A DNA stretch of 64,000 nucleotides from Nautilus pompilius (taxonomy: Eukaryota > Mollusca > Cephalopoda > Nautilida > Nautilidae): positions 434,001 to 498,000 of the forward strand of contig JACATO010001127.1 of assembly GCA_018389105.1 (NCBI GenBank). The letters run 5' to 3'. The notes below the pieces were generated by a model that did not search any database, was not told the origin of the DNA, and saw only the letters and a list, made by a program, of their open reading frames with translations. Position numbers and translations under genes: made by a program. Positions 41,901 through 50,700 of this stretch are shown here, piece by piece. The first letter of the stretch is position 1. Every line of letters starts with the position of its first letter.

Positions 41901-44900
41901 AACCAGAGCTACGAGCAGCAGGAGGCACAGCAGCTGGAAGTGTCTGCTGTTGCCGCGGTGGTGGAGCCACCGCCACACGTATTGCCGCGTGCACAGCCCT
42001 CGGTTGTAAGCCAGCAGAATCCAGATTACTCATCCCAGGGTTACTCCCAAAACGCTATCACGCAGAGCCTACCTACCACAGACTCGCTGTTCCGCTCAGT
42101 TGAAGAGGGTCAAAGTGCACACTCATTAATTGGGCAGTCTGTGAACGATGCCACGGCAGCACAGTTTGATATGCCTTCTACTATGGGCATACCCAGCCAA
42201 ACACAGGTAGGTGACAGTGCTGCCCTGCTCTAAGATGGGTGCATTGATCGGGAAGTTTTCTTCTCACTGTGGTATCCACTTTTTTTGTTGTTGGTTTGTG
42301 GATGAATTCAGGGAACAGATTTTTTGTCTAATTTAATTTGGTTAAAGGAAGAGTTGTTTTTTATTATTATTATTATTATTAGAAATATATATTGAATTTC
42401 TGAAGAAATCCATAAAGTTTTGATCATTGCTACTGCAGGTTTTAATTATTCTCTCTGGTGATGTGTAGCCAGATACCTGAGAAATACACGTGTGTGTGTG
42501 GATCTTTTGTATAGAGTTTGAAAGTGCTACATGTAAATAAACACTTGGCTTACTGTTCTTTTGGCAGGACGATCCACAGTCACGAGCAGTCAAGAAGTTT
42601 ACCATGAATGCCAATGCTGCAGTCTTTCAGTCAATGTACTCCCATCCTCACCATACGGACTCTTCGCTCTCAACTGACAGTAAAGGGGGACAACTGTCAC
42701 CACAGTCTGACTACAATCACAGTGAGTATAACAACTTTTTGTTGTTCTGGTAGTCTCCCCTTTGCATTTATCATGTGACATTTTCACCTTTTCTGAATAA
42801 TGTTTTCTTTCTTTTTTTTTTTGTAACACCAGCTGGTAATTACCCGGCAGCTGGCTTTTCAAGAGGATTTTCCAATCGGAACTTTCGAAGTGGGCGGGGC
42901 AACCGCGGTGGCGGTAGCATGAACAATGGATTCAGCAGAGGTGGGGGTAATGCTAGCAGCAGTGGGAGCAGCACTGGGACGAACAGCGGCATTGGAGGAA
43001 GATCTGGAGGGGGATACAATGGACGGAGTAAGATTTTTCTCTCTCTCTCTCTCATTGTAGAGCTGAAGAAAATAACAGCATGCTAAGGCTATACCAAAGA
43101 TTGGGCTTTCTGCTGACTGAAATCTGAAAATAGATTAGTATGTTTTCGTGTACACTACTTGAGAGGAGCTAAGAAACACCTTTTTATCTATCTTGAGAAG
43201 TATATAGTAGCGGCATTACAGCAGCCTGACAGAGAATCATCATTGATCTGGGTACTAAACTTTAGAAATGTTGTTAGAATTCAGGGGAGGTGGAAGAAGA
43301 TTCTAAAATGCCCTTGACAGACTAACTTTCCTTTCCTAGCAGGACTAGCTGGCGGCAATGGTCACCTGTACCCACACACTATTGGTGTGATTGATCGATC
43401 CCCAGGTATTCAGAGCTGTGGGCAAGGAACAACCGTAGCCACCTATGGCTCTCTCTTCAAAATGTTGGTGGATTGTGCGCTTTGCCTGGTCATCACTTCA
43501 GGTTGGAACCCCTGCGCGTTTTTTGCGATAAAAGTACTTCTGGCATGTGGACTTTAGTTCTGGTCTGTGACTCTTGAGAAAGGGAGGCGGTGCCTTACAC
43601 AGAAGAGACAAAAATCATTTTTGCTGAATTTGTCTTTTTTTTTTGTTTGTTTTGCAAAACAGAAAAAAAAAAAGTGGGCAGTGTATTTTCTGACGACAAC
43701 CTGCTTGTGAAAGTGGAATTAGTCTGAATCGAGAAGTATTTGATAAATCATCTCTTTGGTGGGTGTTTTCTGTGTTGGTGCTTGTCTGTCTCTAGGTTAG
43801 GTCCAGGGCACTGAGTTCTGTGTATGTGTGTGCAAATTATTTAACAGCGCGTGGTTTTAAAACGCCAAGTGTTTGGGTTCAAATCAGCAGATTGTTTTTT
43901 TTTTTTTTTCTTTCTCTTGTACATTGGATGTTTGCTTTGCTTTGCTGGAATGCAAACACGGTGCTAGTGTTTATTGATGGCAAGAAGAGTTTGTGACCAA
44001 GGATTCCTGTGAAGAGGGAAAAGTGATTTTCTAAAAAAGACAGATTAAGTTGTATCTTGCCCCAGTCTATATTACTAAGCTTACATACAGAAGACTTTGC
44101 TTTTTTACTTAGAACCAATCACCCCAGTAGCTTATTACCGACAGTTTAGTGTGTGGCTTCAACCGATATTTTAAACTAGAACGGCATACAGGGAATCAAA
44201 GAAAATATCTTAGAATAATTGCCCACCAAGAATGAAACAACAGAAGTAGCTGCTTGTATAAACCAGCATGGAGCTAGAGTGATAGAATCAGGGTTTTTTT
44301 ATACACAGTGAGACTTATTGTCAGTCGATCAGTCTGGATATTCTTTGCGGAGCTTGTTTTTTTTATATGCTTGAACTTTATCCAAATTAGTAGACAGATT
44401 TTCTCTCTCCTCTCTCAATTTAATTTTAGTTTTCAAGAGTTTCTTAATAAATGGTTTGTTCTGTCATTAAAAAGAACTGACTGAAATTGTTGTAATGCCT
44501 AGCTTTTTTGTTTTTACATTGCACATGGTGCCCCCTTTTTTTTCCTGTTCTTGTTTCTTTATAAATACCTTGCAGTTGTCAGGTGTTAGTACCCACTTTT
44601 GGCCATGTTTCAAGCTTTGCTGAGCTGGTTATGTACGGCTTTCAGTGATCTCAGCAGTCTAATAAAGTTATCTGGTTGGTCAGATCTCCGCTACTTTGAT
44701 ATTTTTATTTCTTGTTGGCTGTTTTAAAAACTGCACCATTGAAAATCAGTATAAAGAAAGAAATGGTTAGTCCTTTGAATTGCTTTCCCCTCTCGGGTGA
44801 CTGCTCAGAGGCACTATATAGTAATTGTTTTCTCGTGCACCTTCAGGTGGTTATACAAGCTTCCCAGGAGGACGTGATTACCGTACCAATGGTTACAACA

Positions 44901-46261
44901 GCTTCAATGGTAATACTTTCGGCAATGGATTCCAGAAACGTGTGAACAGCAGTGTCAGCGGGGGCTTGACACGAGGTGGTCTGCGAAGTGGAGGTGTGTG
45001 TCAGTTCTGTGCCGTCTTACTCGGTCTTTCTACACCGACAAGCCCGTTGAAACAGCCTCTGTTTTGGCCAATGTGATTAGTGTGCTGTTAGTCGTTCAGA
45101 ATTCAAAGGTGCAAGGGTTTTGAGTTTCATCTGAGATGACCTGAGTGTGGGGTGGGGGGAACTAAAAAAAAAGTCTTGCCCCTTTTAGCTAATGTTTAAG
45201 TGCAATTACTATTAATAAATTGCATCTAGACACTTGATCATAAGGAAACCTTGCTGCTGAACTTACAGTAACTGCGAGTGTCTCTGAAGTGTGTGGCGTT
45301 AATTAAGCATGAGAACTAACAACACAAGGTATCTATCTACTTTGGGCTTGAGCTGATTGCTGAAATCATCTTGCTTTTAACATTTTATTTCTGGCTTTGC
45401 AACTTGTACACTCCAGTAATCCTGCTTTCTTTTATACACAAACTATTGCGAAGTTGTCTCAGATGAAACTCTCTGTTTAAATCAGAGTTAAATGCTGGTC
45501 TCAGTGTTCAGTTCTGTCTTATCTATTTAATCAGGTGGGAATCTCCTAAAATAAACTGGGTTATGATGAACTTTCTTCTTCAGCCGCTTTCATTTTCCGT
45601 ATAAAGCAAATTCCGATATTTTTCTGTTTCAGTTACAATTTCTCTCTCTTGTGATGGGTGGGGGCATCTATTTTGCTGCACTGAATGATTATTAACTGGA
45701 GACAGTCTTCGTTAGTGTTGTGTCCAGTGTCAGACTGCATGAGCCTGGCCAAGCTGATCATGCATGCTGTCTAACTCCCCACCCAACATTTGCTTCTTTC
45801 AAATGTTAAAAAAATATTTTTTTTTTTACTCAATGGATTTGCATGGAAAACTATTCGGATTGAATGAGGCTCAATGTGTCGTTAAAATTTCATTTTCCTT
45901 AGTTTTGCAAATTTCATAGTAAAAGTGTACTAACTTAGTGTAGTTTCTAGGGTATTGTGTGTGTGTGTATTTTCTAAAGGTAAAATTGCGTGGGGTCAAG
46001 CTAAATAGCAGCAAATTCCTGGAAAGTGTAGTGACCCTTCAGGAGAAATAAACCAGCTCTGCTTATTCATTGATTTAAAAACTGACTCACCTAGAATTGA
46101 AAAAAAAAAAAAAATGTTATCAATTCACCTTTCGTTTTTGTTCGCTGCATGTTTTACTTTGATTTGGCTTTGTATTTTCAGCCATTCGTGGCCAGGCTCG
46201 AGGTGGAGGAACACGAGGTGGGCGTGGCAATGGTGGGCTGCTGCGTCCAAACTTCAGCTAG
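8860..46261 (+). CDS. CAPRIN1: Caprin (CAPRIN1-type RNA-granule protein), complete gene
   Basis: Eleven constitutive exons (8860-8970, 13236-13298, 19729-19815, 28064-28225, 29470-29719, 31193-31504, 41791-42206, 42568-42721, 42833-43027, 44847-44993, 46182-46261) join in phase to 1,977 nt, 658 residues plus stop. Caprins are cytoplasmic RNA-binding proteins that partner G3BP and FMRP in stress and neuronal RNA granules. The N-terminal half is the helical, coiled-coil caprin homology region (VRNLEKRK, NLVFAKELQ, DQLDGLYKLI, GTTYKELKELI). The motif NFNFLQESTIDLESP followed by MDPAVVVAHSM matches the vertebrate G3BP-binding neighbourhood. After a Gln/Ser/Pro-rich linker the C terminus is RGG/Gly-rich, as expected for RNA binding. 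Start context GAAGG-ATG has A at -3. The vertebrate paralogue CAPRIN2's C1q domain is absent. Confidence 0.95.
9743..9760. repeat. (GGT)n microsatellite
   Basis: Six tandem GGT units in CAPRIN intron 1. A (CT)n tract near 9256-9277 and a (TTG)n tract near 8229-8246 lie upstream. Confidence 0.85.
12079..12184. repeat. perfect 31-bp inverted repeat (hairpin) in CAPRIN intron 1
   Basis: Arms 12079-12109 and 12154-12184 are exact reverse complements, starting GGAGCTTAATTC and ending GAATTAAGCTCC, around a 44-nt spacer. No target duplication is visible. It may be a short foldback element or a source of double-stranded intronic RNA. Confidence 0.9.
13236..13298 (+). CDS. CAPRIN1: CAPRIN exon 2
   Basis: A 63-nt exon (21 codons, NKLDLYKVRHSNGEVLEKEQ), acceptor CTTTCCAG, donor GAG|GTAATT. 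It continues the helical N-terminal region. Confidence 0.9.
13432..13690. mobile_element. partial Tigger/pogo-like non-autonomous element
   Basis: Starts right after a TA with CAGTACTCCCTTGATTTAC and continues GGGAGATGCATTCCTGGAAA, the layout of pogo/Tigger terminal inverted repeats. No matching right terminus was found, so the right boundary is a guess. Confidence 0.4.
15020..15742 (-). pseudogene. relic of an invertebrate repeat-associated ORF (SDEHGERFHQ family)
   Basis: Read on the minus strand, successive blocks include FLCLWNSRDDANHYKIKEWP, PLHMKLGLKGFVKAMSVEGA, LKAFKLVVHNF and MSLKFHFLHSHSDFF, then GAVSDEHGERFHQ. They resemble a multicopy protein I recall from many arthropod and other invertebrate genomes; its function is not established. 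At least one in-frame stop after GIFVRP, plus frameshifts near both ends, break the frame. It lies antisense in CAPRIN intron 2. Block order is preserved, so this is a fairly young insertion of a mobile or mobilised sequence. Confidence 0.7.
16313..19728. other. CAPRIN intron 2, right part
   Basis: Very AT-rich; no coding, RNA or repeat feature recognised before the exon 3 acceptor. Short open frames here lack motifs. Confidence 0.5.
19729..19815 (+). CDS. CAPRIN1: CAPRIN exon 3
   Basis: 29 codons in phase 0 with NLVFAKELQKQFAAMSQE, a well conserved caprin segment. The donor is GAA|GTGAGT. Confidence 0.95.
19816..23800. other. CAPRIN intron 3, left part
   Basis: AT-rich non-coding DNA with a short (CATA)n run at about 22025-22042. 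No gene recognised. Confidence 0.5.
23830..24586 (-). pseudogene. degenerate pogo/Tigger-type DDE transposase
   Basis: On the minus strand the relic starts with a CENP-B/pogo-like DNA-binding helix-turn-helix (TTRKLGVDRNRIQKWIQAN). NMDKTAVHF follows, equivalent to the NMDET block carrying the first catalytic Asp, then DLFGTHL, equivalent to the DSFRAHL block. Last comes PIDQGYRTNLLK, equivalent to PMDQG with the third acidic residue. Several stops and frameshifts separate these blocks, so it is inactive. It lies antisense in CAPRIN intron 3. Confidence 0.72.
26346..26933. mobile_element. Tigger-like non-autonomous DNA element
   Basis: The right end read inward is CAGTTGTCCCCCGGTATTGG, next to a TA at 26934-26935, and continues with the CGCGAA-type bases usual for Tigger termini. 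The left end near 26346 (GGCCCCGGTTATTTGCGGAA) is a diverged inverted copy. The interior is AT-rich around a GC-rich core and has no transposase. Confidence 0.6.
28064..28225 (+). CDS. CAPRIN1: CAPRIN exon 4 (coiled coil)
   Basis: 54 codons rich in K, R, E, L and Q, from AEKALRKQAKR to LLDNLGAENVRCDF, forming the coiled-coil segment. The donor is GTG|GTAAGT, phase 0. Confidence 0.95.
29470..29719 (+). CDS. CAPRIN1: CAPRIN exon 5
   Basis: 83 codons plus one base, with LTEENLDQLDGLYKLI and GTTYKELKELI, the second conserved half of the caprin homology region. Donor CAG|GTAAGC, phase 1. Confidence 0.96.
31193..31504 (+). CDS. CAPRIN1: CAPRIN exon 6 (G3BP-binding motif)
   Basis: The acceptor TTTTGCAAG completes a GTT codon with the previous phase-1 base. 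An acidic linker leads into PFQEIVSS and NFNFLQESTIDLE, similar to the vertebrate G3BP-binding segment. It ends in phase 1 at donor T|GTTAGT. Confidence 0.9.
31505..41790. other. CAPRIN intron 6 (10.3 kb)
   Basis: AT-rich, with a short (GT)n at 34735-34751 and several A/T homopolymers. No gene, RNA or transposon could be recognised; short open frames look like chance. Confidence 0.5.
41791..42206 (+). CDS. CAPRIN1: CAPRIN exon 7 (Q/S/P-rich)
   Basis: The acceptor TGTTTTGTAG lies directly before codons for SPHMDPAVVVAHSM; 138 full codons follow in a low-complexity Q/S/P/A linker. Donor CAG|GTAGGT, phase 0. The preceding 10.3-kb intron is the longest in the gene. Confidence 0.92.
42359..42380. 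repeat. (TTA)n microsatellite
   Basis: About seven TTA units in CAPRIN intron 7. Confidence 0.85.
42568..42721 (+). CDS. CAPRIN1: CAPRIN exon 8
   Basis: 51 codons plus one base with AAVFQSMYSHPHH, resembling the FQSM segment of vertebrate caprin-1. Donor A|GTGAGT. Confidence 0.9.
42833..43027 (+). CDS. CAPRIN1: CAPRIN exon 9 (RGG/Gly-rich)
   Basis: The phase-1 exon encodes GFSRGFSNRNFRSGRGNRGG and a Gly/Ser-rich run, the RGG-type RNA-binding tail. Donor A|GTAAGA. Confidence 0.9.
43343..43405 (+). CDS. CAPRIN1: candidate CAPRIN cassette exon
   Basis: Acceptor CTTTCCTAGCAG and donor CCCAG|GTATTC bound 63 nt, phase 1 in and out, with no in-frame stop (LAGGNGHLYPHTIGVIDRSP). A second donor after 43501 would make a 159-nt version, also symmetric and open. 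Skipping it leaves the frame intact, so it may be alternative or unused. Confidence 0.45.
44847..44993 (+). CDS. CAPRIN1: CAPRIN exon 10
   Basis: 147 nt, phase 1 to 1, encoding GYTSFPGGRDYRTNGY and more Gly/Arg-rich sequence. This matches the GYT...RDY...GY pattern of vertebrate caprin-1. Acceptor CACCTTCAG, donor GAG|GTGTGT. Confidence 0.9.
46182..46261 (+). CDS. CAPRIN1: CAPRIN terminal coding exon
   Basis: Acceptor TGTATTTTCAG; encodes AIRGQARGGGTRGGRGNGG and LLRPNFS, then TAG. This is the final RGG-rich tail. Confidence 0.92.
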
Positions 46262-46859
46262 CAACCTTTGACCCAGTAGTGAACTTGCATGGCCAGTGGG
46301 GTGGCATCACAGCAAGGCTCACCCAGCCATGTTCCAATCAACTGATGTGGAAGATTTATTGGATCCCGCCGCTGCGTTTTGTGATGATGATAACTTCGTG
46401 CCTTGGCTTCTTTTCTCTGCTTAGTTCTGTCGTAATTTATGTTCTCTCTCCCTTAGTTCAGTTTGTGGAAGGGGTTAAAAAAACAAACCAACCCTGCTGG
46501 AACCAATAAATTTTCCACAAGGAACTGCTCTTCACATAGATGAGTGGGGTAGGAGTGGTAAGGCGAATTCAACAGGCAACAACTGTTTTCTCTCTCTCTC
46601 TCTCTACATAAACTTTCTTTTTAAGTTGTGTGGTATTTAGAACACCCACCACAACCCAATCAACATCTCTGCTTTCCTATTGTGCTGGTTTAAGCTGGTC
46701 TAGCGACTTTTCAAATGTACCCTACTGACTTGTCACACTTAAAAATTACATTCTGGGAGAAGAAAAAAAAACAAACAGTTTCTGTCAAGAGCTAAATTTA
46801 GTAAGTTTGACACCTTTCTGTCTAAGTGGGGAAGTCAGTGAAAGGTCTGCTACATCAAC

Positions 46860-46865
46860 AATAAA
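46860..46865 (+). terminator. CAPRIN1: CAPRIN poly(A) signal AATAAA
   Basis: Canonical hexamer about 600 bp after the stop codon, followed by TTGTTTTGTCTTTGTCTTTG, a good downstream element. An earlier AATAAA near 46505 is a possible proximal signal. Confidence 0.7.
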
Positions 46866-46972
46866 GTACATAATGTAAAGTGATTGTTTTGTCTTTGTCT
46901 TTGCTGCAACTGGACATGTATTGTGCTGGTATGGAAAAAGAAACAAGACAAAAGCACATCTCCAAAATAAAA

Positions 46973-46978
46973 TTTATT
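46973..46978 (-). terminator. LOXHD1: LOXHD1-like gene poly(A) signal
   Basis: TTTATT on the plus strand is AATAAA on the minus strand, about 610 bp past the stop codon. A T/G-rich tract follows in the direction of transcription. Confidence 0.65.
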
Positions 46979-47589
46979 AATACTGACTTGTACTATAATA
47001 GCGAAGCAGACTTTCCAAATTTGTAACATTTTGATGTACTTAAAACATTACAAATTTTTAGTCTTTGTCTTAGAAATTGAATCCCTGTAGATAATAATGT
47101 GTAAAAATATAGTAAACCAGATTAGAATTCTCAATGAAAAAGGTGGGGAGACAAGCAGGAGATCACTTCTATAGTGCATTTTCCAATTTTCCAGTAGTCT
47201 TTGCTCTTCAAAATACTGATGGCTGCCTGCTTCATAAGCATGGGCCCAGTACAAGATTAATACTACCACTATGCGATACTTACTAGTGGCTACAGCCATA
47301 ATTATTTTCCACACCTTTCAGACCCCACTGCATATTGATATATTTAAAACAATCTTGCTACAAACTCCATTAAAGTACAAGTTTACCACCCATTTGTAAG
47401 TGAACTTAGACCATTAATAATCTCATTTAAGGGTGATTACCCCCAATGTACATGATACCAACAACAAAATCAAACCATGATCTAGGAGATACACAAAAGA
47501 ATGCTGCTGCTGAAAAAGAAAATCCACGCCAAGGTCTCCTACTGAAGAGTACTAAAAATAAAAAAACAACAGGTTTGTTGCCTAATGGA

Positions 47590-47771
47590 TCATTTGTGCG
47601 TAAACAAATCCCTGCCAATCTTTTTGTCACCCTTTTCTTTGTCAAACCACTGCTGGCCAAGGAACACGGTTGTCCTGTTGGTGCTTAGATTAGTCACTTC
47701 AACTCTGTCCAGAAACCAGCCAGGGTGGAAACCAGAATTGTCGTGTTCTATGTGCACTTTAGACAGCTCGC
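47590..47771 (-). CDS. LOXHD1: LOXHD1-like terminal exon
   Basis: Acceptor GTTGCAG; encodes [30 protein letters not shown] and [19 protein letters not shown], then TGA, ending at the PLAT boundary. Confidence 0.95.
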
Positions 47772-50700
47772 CTGCAACAGAGAGAATCACTTGTCTCTGC
47801 TCATGACAAACAGGTGCTGATTTTTTAGCCAATTTAATTGCAAATATATTTTAAACTATTTTCCAAGCTACCGCCCCTTATTTAACAACATAGAAAATCG
47901 ACCTTCACTGTTGATAAGCAGAAAGACTGGCAGATGTTCCAGTAGTGTGCACAGATTATTATGTATTGTAATCTCTCAAAGTAACTTCAATAAGTTCTGA
48001 TAAGGGGATTTTTACTAAACATAACATAGCTACAGACGACAATGTAGGGGGGCACATTACAAAATACCTTTCCAAACTTTAAGAAATGCAGTGACTAGTC
48101 ACTGAGAATAAATAATTCTTACCAAGATCTATGGCTTCGATTTTAAACGTATCAAGTTGGTCTTTCTCAAATAAGTTTCGAAATCTCTGTTTAAGCGCTC
48201 GTTTTCCTGTGTCTCCATGAACCCCATAGATGGTAATAAAAACATTGGCATTGGTGCCTGCATTCTTCACATTTCCTGTATACACATTTATCTCATATTG
48301 GACAACAGCCAACTCTGAGGACAGAAAACAAAAAAAATTAAGATTAACTAGAACAAAAAGCAAACAACTTGTTTTGATCATTAACGACATTTCATAAAGC
48401 AAGAAAAACCTATGATGGCATTGCTGCATAGTACTATGATGGAAAATTTACAATTCTGTTTATCTTAGTTAACTTGTAAAATGGGAAGGTGCTAGTCAAC
48501 CTGCATGCTTACTATCTTTTCCGCTAGGCTACCACAATTGTGGCTACGAATAGGAAAACAGCTATACACTTAAGATGCTAACAAGAAAGGCCATGAACTA
48601 GTCAATGGAGAGTTTCCAATGGAAGGATATAACTCACTCTGAACAGTAGATACATGACTTTCCTCAATTTTTTTCAATTCCAGCTGACGACCATCTTTTT
48701 TGGATATCCTCTTGCAAATTGGTATCCATGAATTGCAAGAAAATACATATCTGAAAAGAACCAGTTGTTAAAGTTCACAGAAGCTTTTGCATTTATACAA
48801 AATCAGTAGTGGACTTGTACCTAAATTGTGTGCTGTTAATTAAAAATTCAACTGTGAAATAGTGATACTTGTTTATCTCTACATATTTGAAAGAAACCAA
48901 GATAGTACTGCACTAACCATCATGGTGCTGAGGTTGTTTAAATGTTATCTATCTAATATGATGTAATTACATCATCTCCAGCATAGTCGCTGTAGCCATT
49001 AAGAGAATTTCACACCTTTTACCTGTTTTCATTGGCTTGGTTCAGCAGCCAGAAAAGTTACAAACAAAACATATTCCTCAGATATCAAGTCTACACAACT
49101 GTATAGTAGCAGTACAATCTCTGGTCAGAGGCAGCTTGAACCACACCTGAACCTGTAAATTTGCTTTAACCAGTTCTGGGTCAGACGCTGAGCCAAGGGT
49201 TAATCGCAAATTCCAGCTCAGCTTCAAGACGGATCAGACAGAACATTTGTTCGCATTTACATCTGTCTGCCTGTAAGGAAACTGTCTGGCCTGAGATGAG
49301 AGAACAATTTTGGAATGCCTTTAAATCTTACATTAAGTTCAATATCAAACTGCAGGCTACTTGGAAAATCCTCAGATCTAAAACATTTAATTTCTGTATT
49401 CCTGCATATTTGGCACAATTAATGGTTACCAAAACATTGCAGGTTACATTTATGCAAATGACTTCTATGCTCTCAGAGCCTTGTCGAGATATGCAAGCCA
49501 ATCACCACCTGTTAACTGAGAAATACTCATCGATTTATTGATCATAAATGTTTATTTATAGTCTCATTGTTAAAGAAAAACCTTACCTTTGCCTAATTAC
49601 CCGGCTTCAGCATGATAGGGCTAATCACCGTATCTGAACCAGTCTTCTGAAGGAAGTGTTTAGATTACCTGTGATTCAAATTATGGGATCTGATAAAGTT
49701 AATGGCACAACCACTGACACAATGATCTGCATAAAGCTGATGTGGATAATGCAATGACAATGAATGAGATCGGTTTTTCCAAGACTTTCCATCAATCCTG
49801 CTAATCCCAACTTCTGTTCTACAGTGCCAACGAGTTTGTTGGGGTTCAGGCCGAGAATGAGATTCTTAAGTGTGCTTTCTATAGTTTGAAGTAAATCGCT
49901 GCCTTTTGCTTATTGATGTAGAACAATTAAATAGTCCTTTGTTTTGATATATTTTTTGGTGGGGTGGAGAATTTAAAATCAAATATTGGCCATCCTAATG
50001 GTTAGCAAAATGGCCGGTGTAAGGCAGCCTCCAATCAACAACTACTGTTGTTTTTGTTGATGCATATAAGTAAACAAAGGCTGCTAAGAAAAACTAACCA
50101 CATTTAGATAAACAGAGCCCCTTCCCAAAATTGTTGCTGTTAAGGATGAACAAAGGGAATCCCACCTGGTGCATTTAGGAGTTCAATTGGCCGGGGAAAT
50201 ACCTAATTAAATAAGGACGTAGGGAATGGAAAAGCAAAGCCTCCCAGGACTTTTCCTAGAATTTCAATTTCCAATAGTAGTGAATCACAGAATCTAAATT
50301 TGCAGTTGCGGCAGCAGGATTTTGGAAAATGTGTTTATCACAAGAAGGGTTGAGACTAATCACTACTGTGTAGCATCTCACTTTAGCAATTGTTTGTGGT
50401 CATCGGGTTTTCATTGACTATTGTTCTGGCTTTTCACCCAATGACGTTATTATTGGAATGTGGGCTGCCTGCCCTTAATGATTATTCAGTTTCAAACTTC
50501 TCTAGGTTTCTGCTTGAGCAAGTCTACATGACTGTAGGGGTTTTGTTTCTCCAATGGTTTTTGAAGCGTTTGGCACAGATACATTGATGTGTGTTGTGCA
50601 TGCCAGGTTCTGAGTCTGGAAGCGTCATCATGGGTGTGGGCCTCAAGTGCAACAGGCTACAGGATCCGGATGGTGGACAAAGCAATTGTTTCAGTGCAGA

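Noticed and set aside
43845..43890. GGGTTCAAATC resembling a pol III B box
   Set aside because: No A box at the right distance and no tRNA fold.
49018..49060. Donor-like CAG|GTAAAA with an upstream [10 protein letters not shown] reading, considered as the missing PLAT exon
   Set aside because: An in-frame stop lies just upstream with no usable acceptor between, and W-to-C spacing would be too short; the 49097-49152 exon fits phase and spacing.
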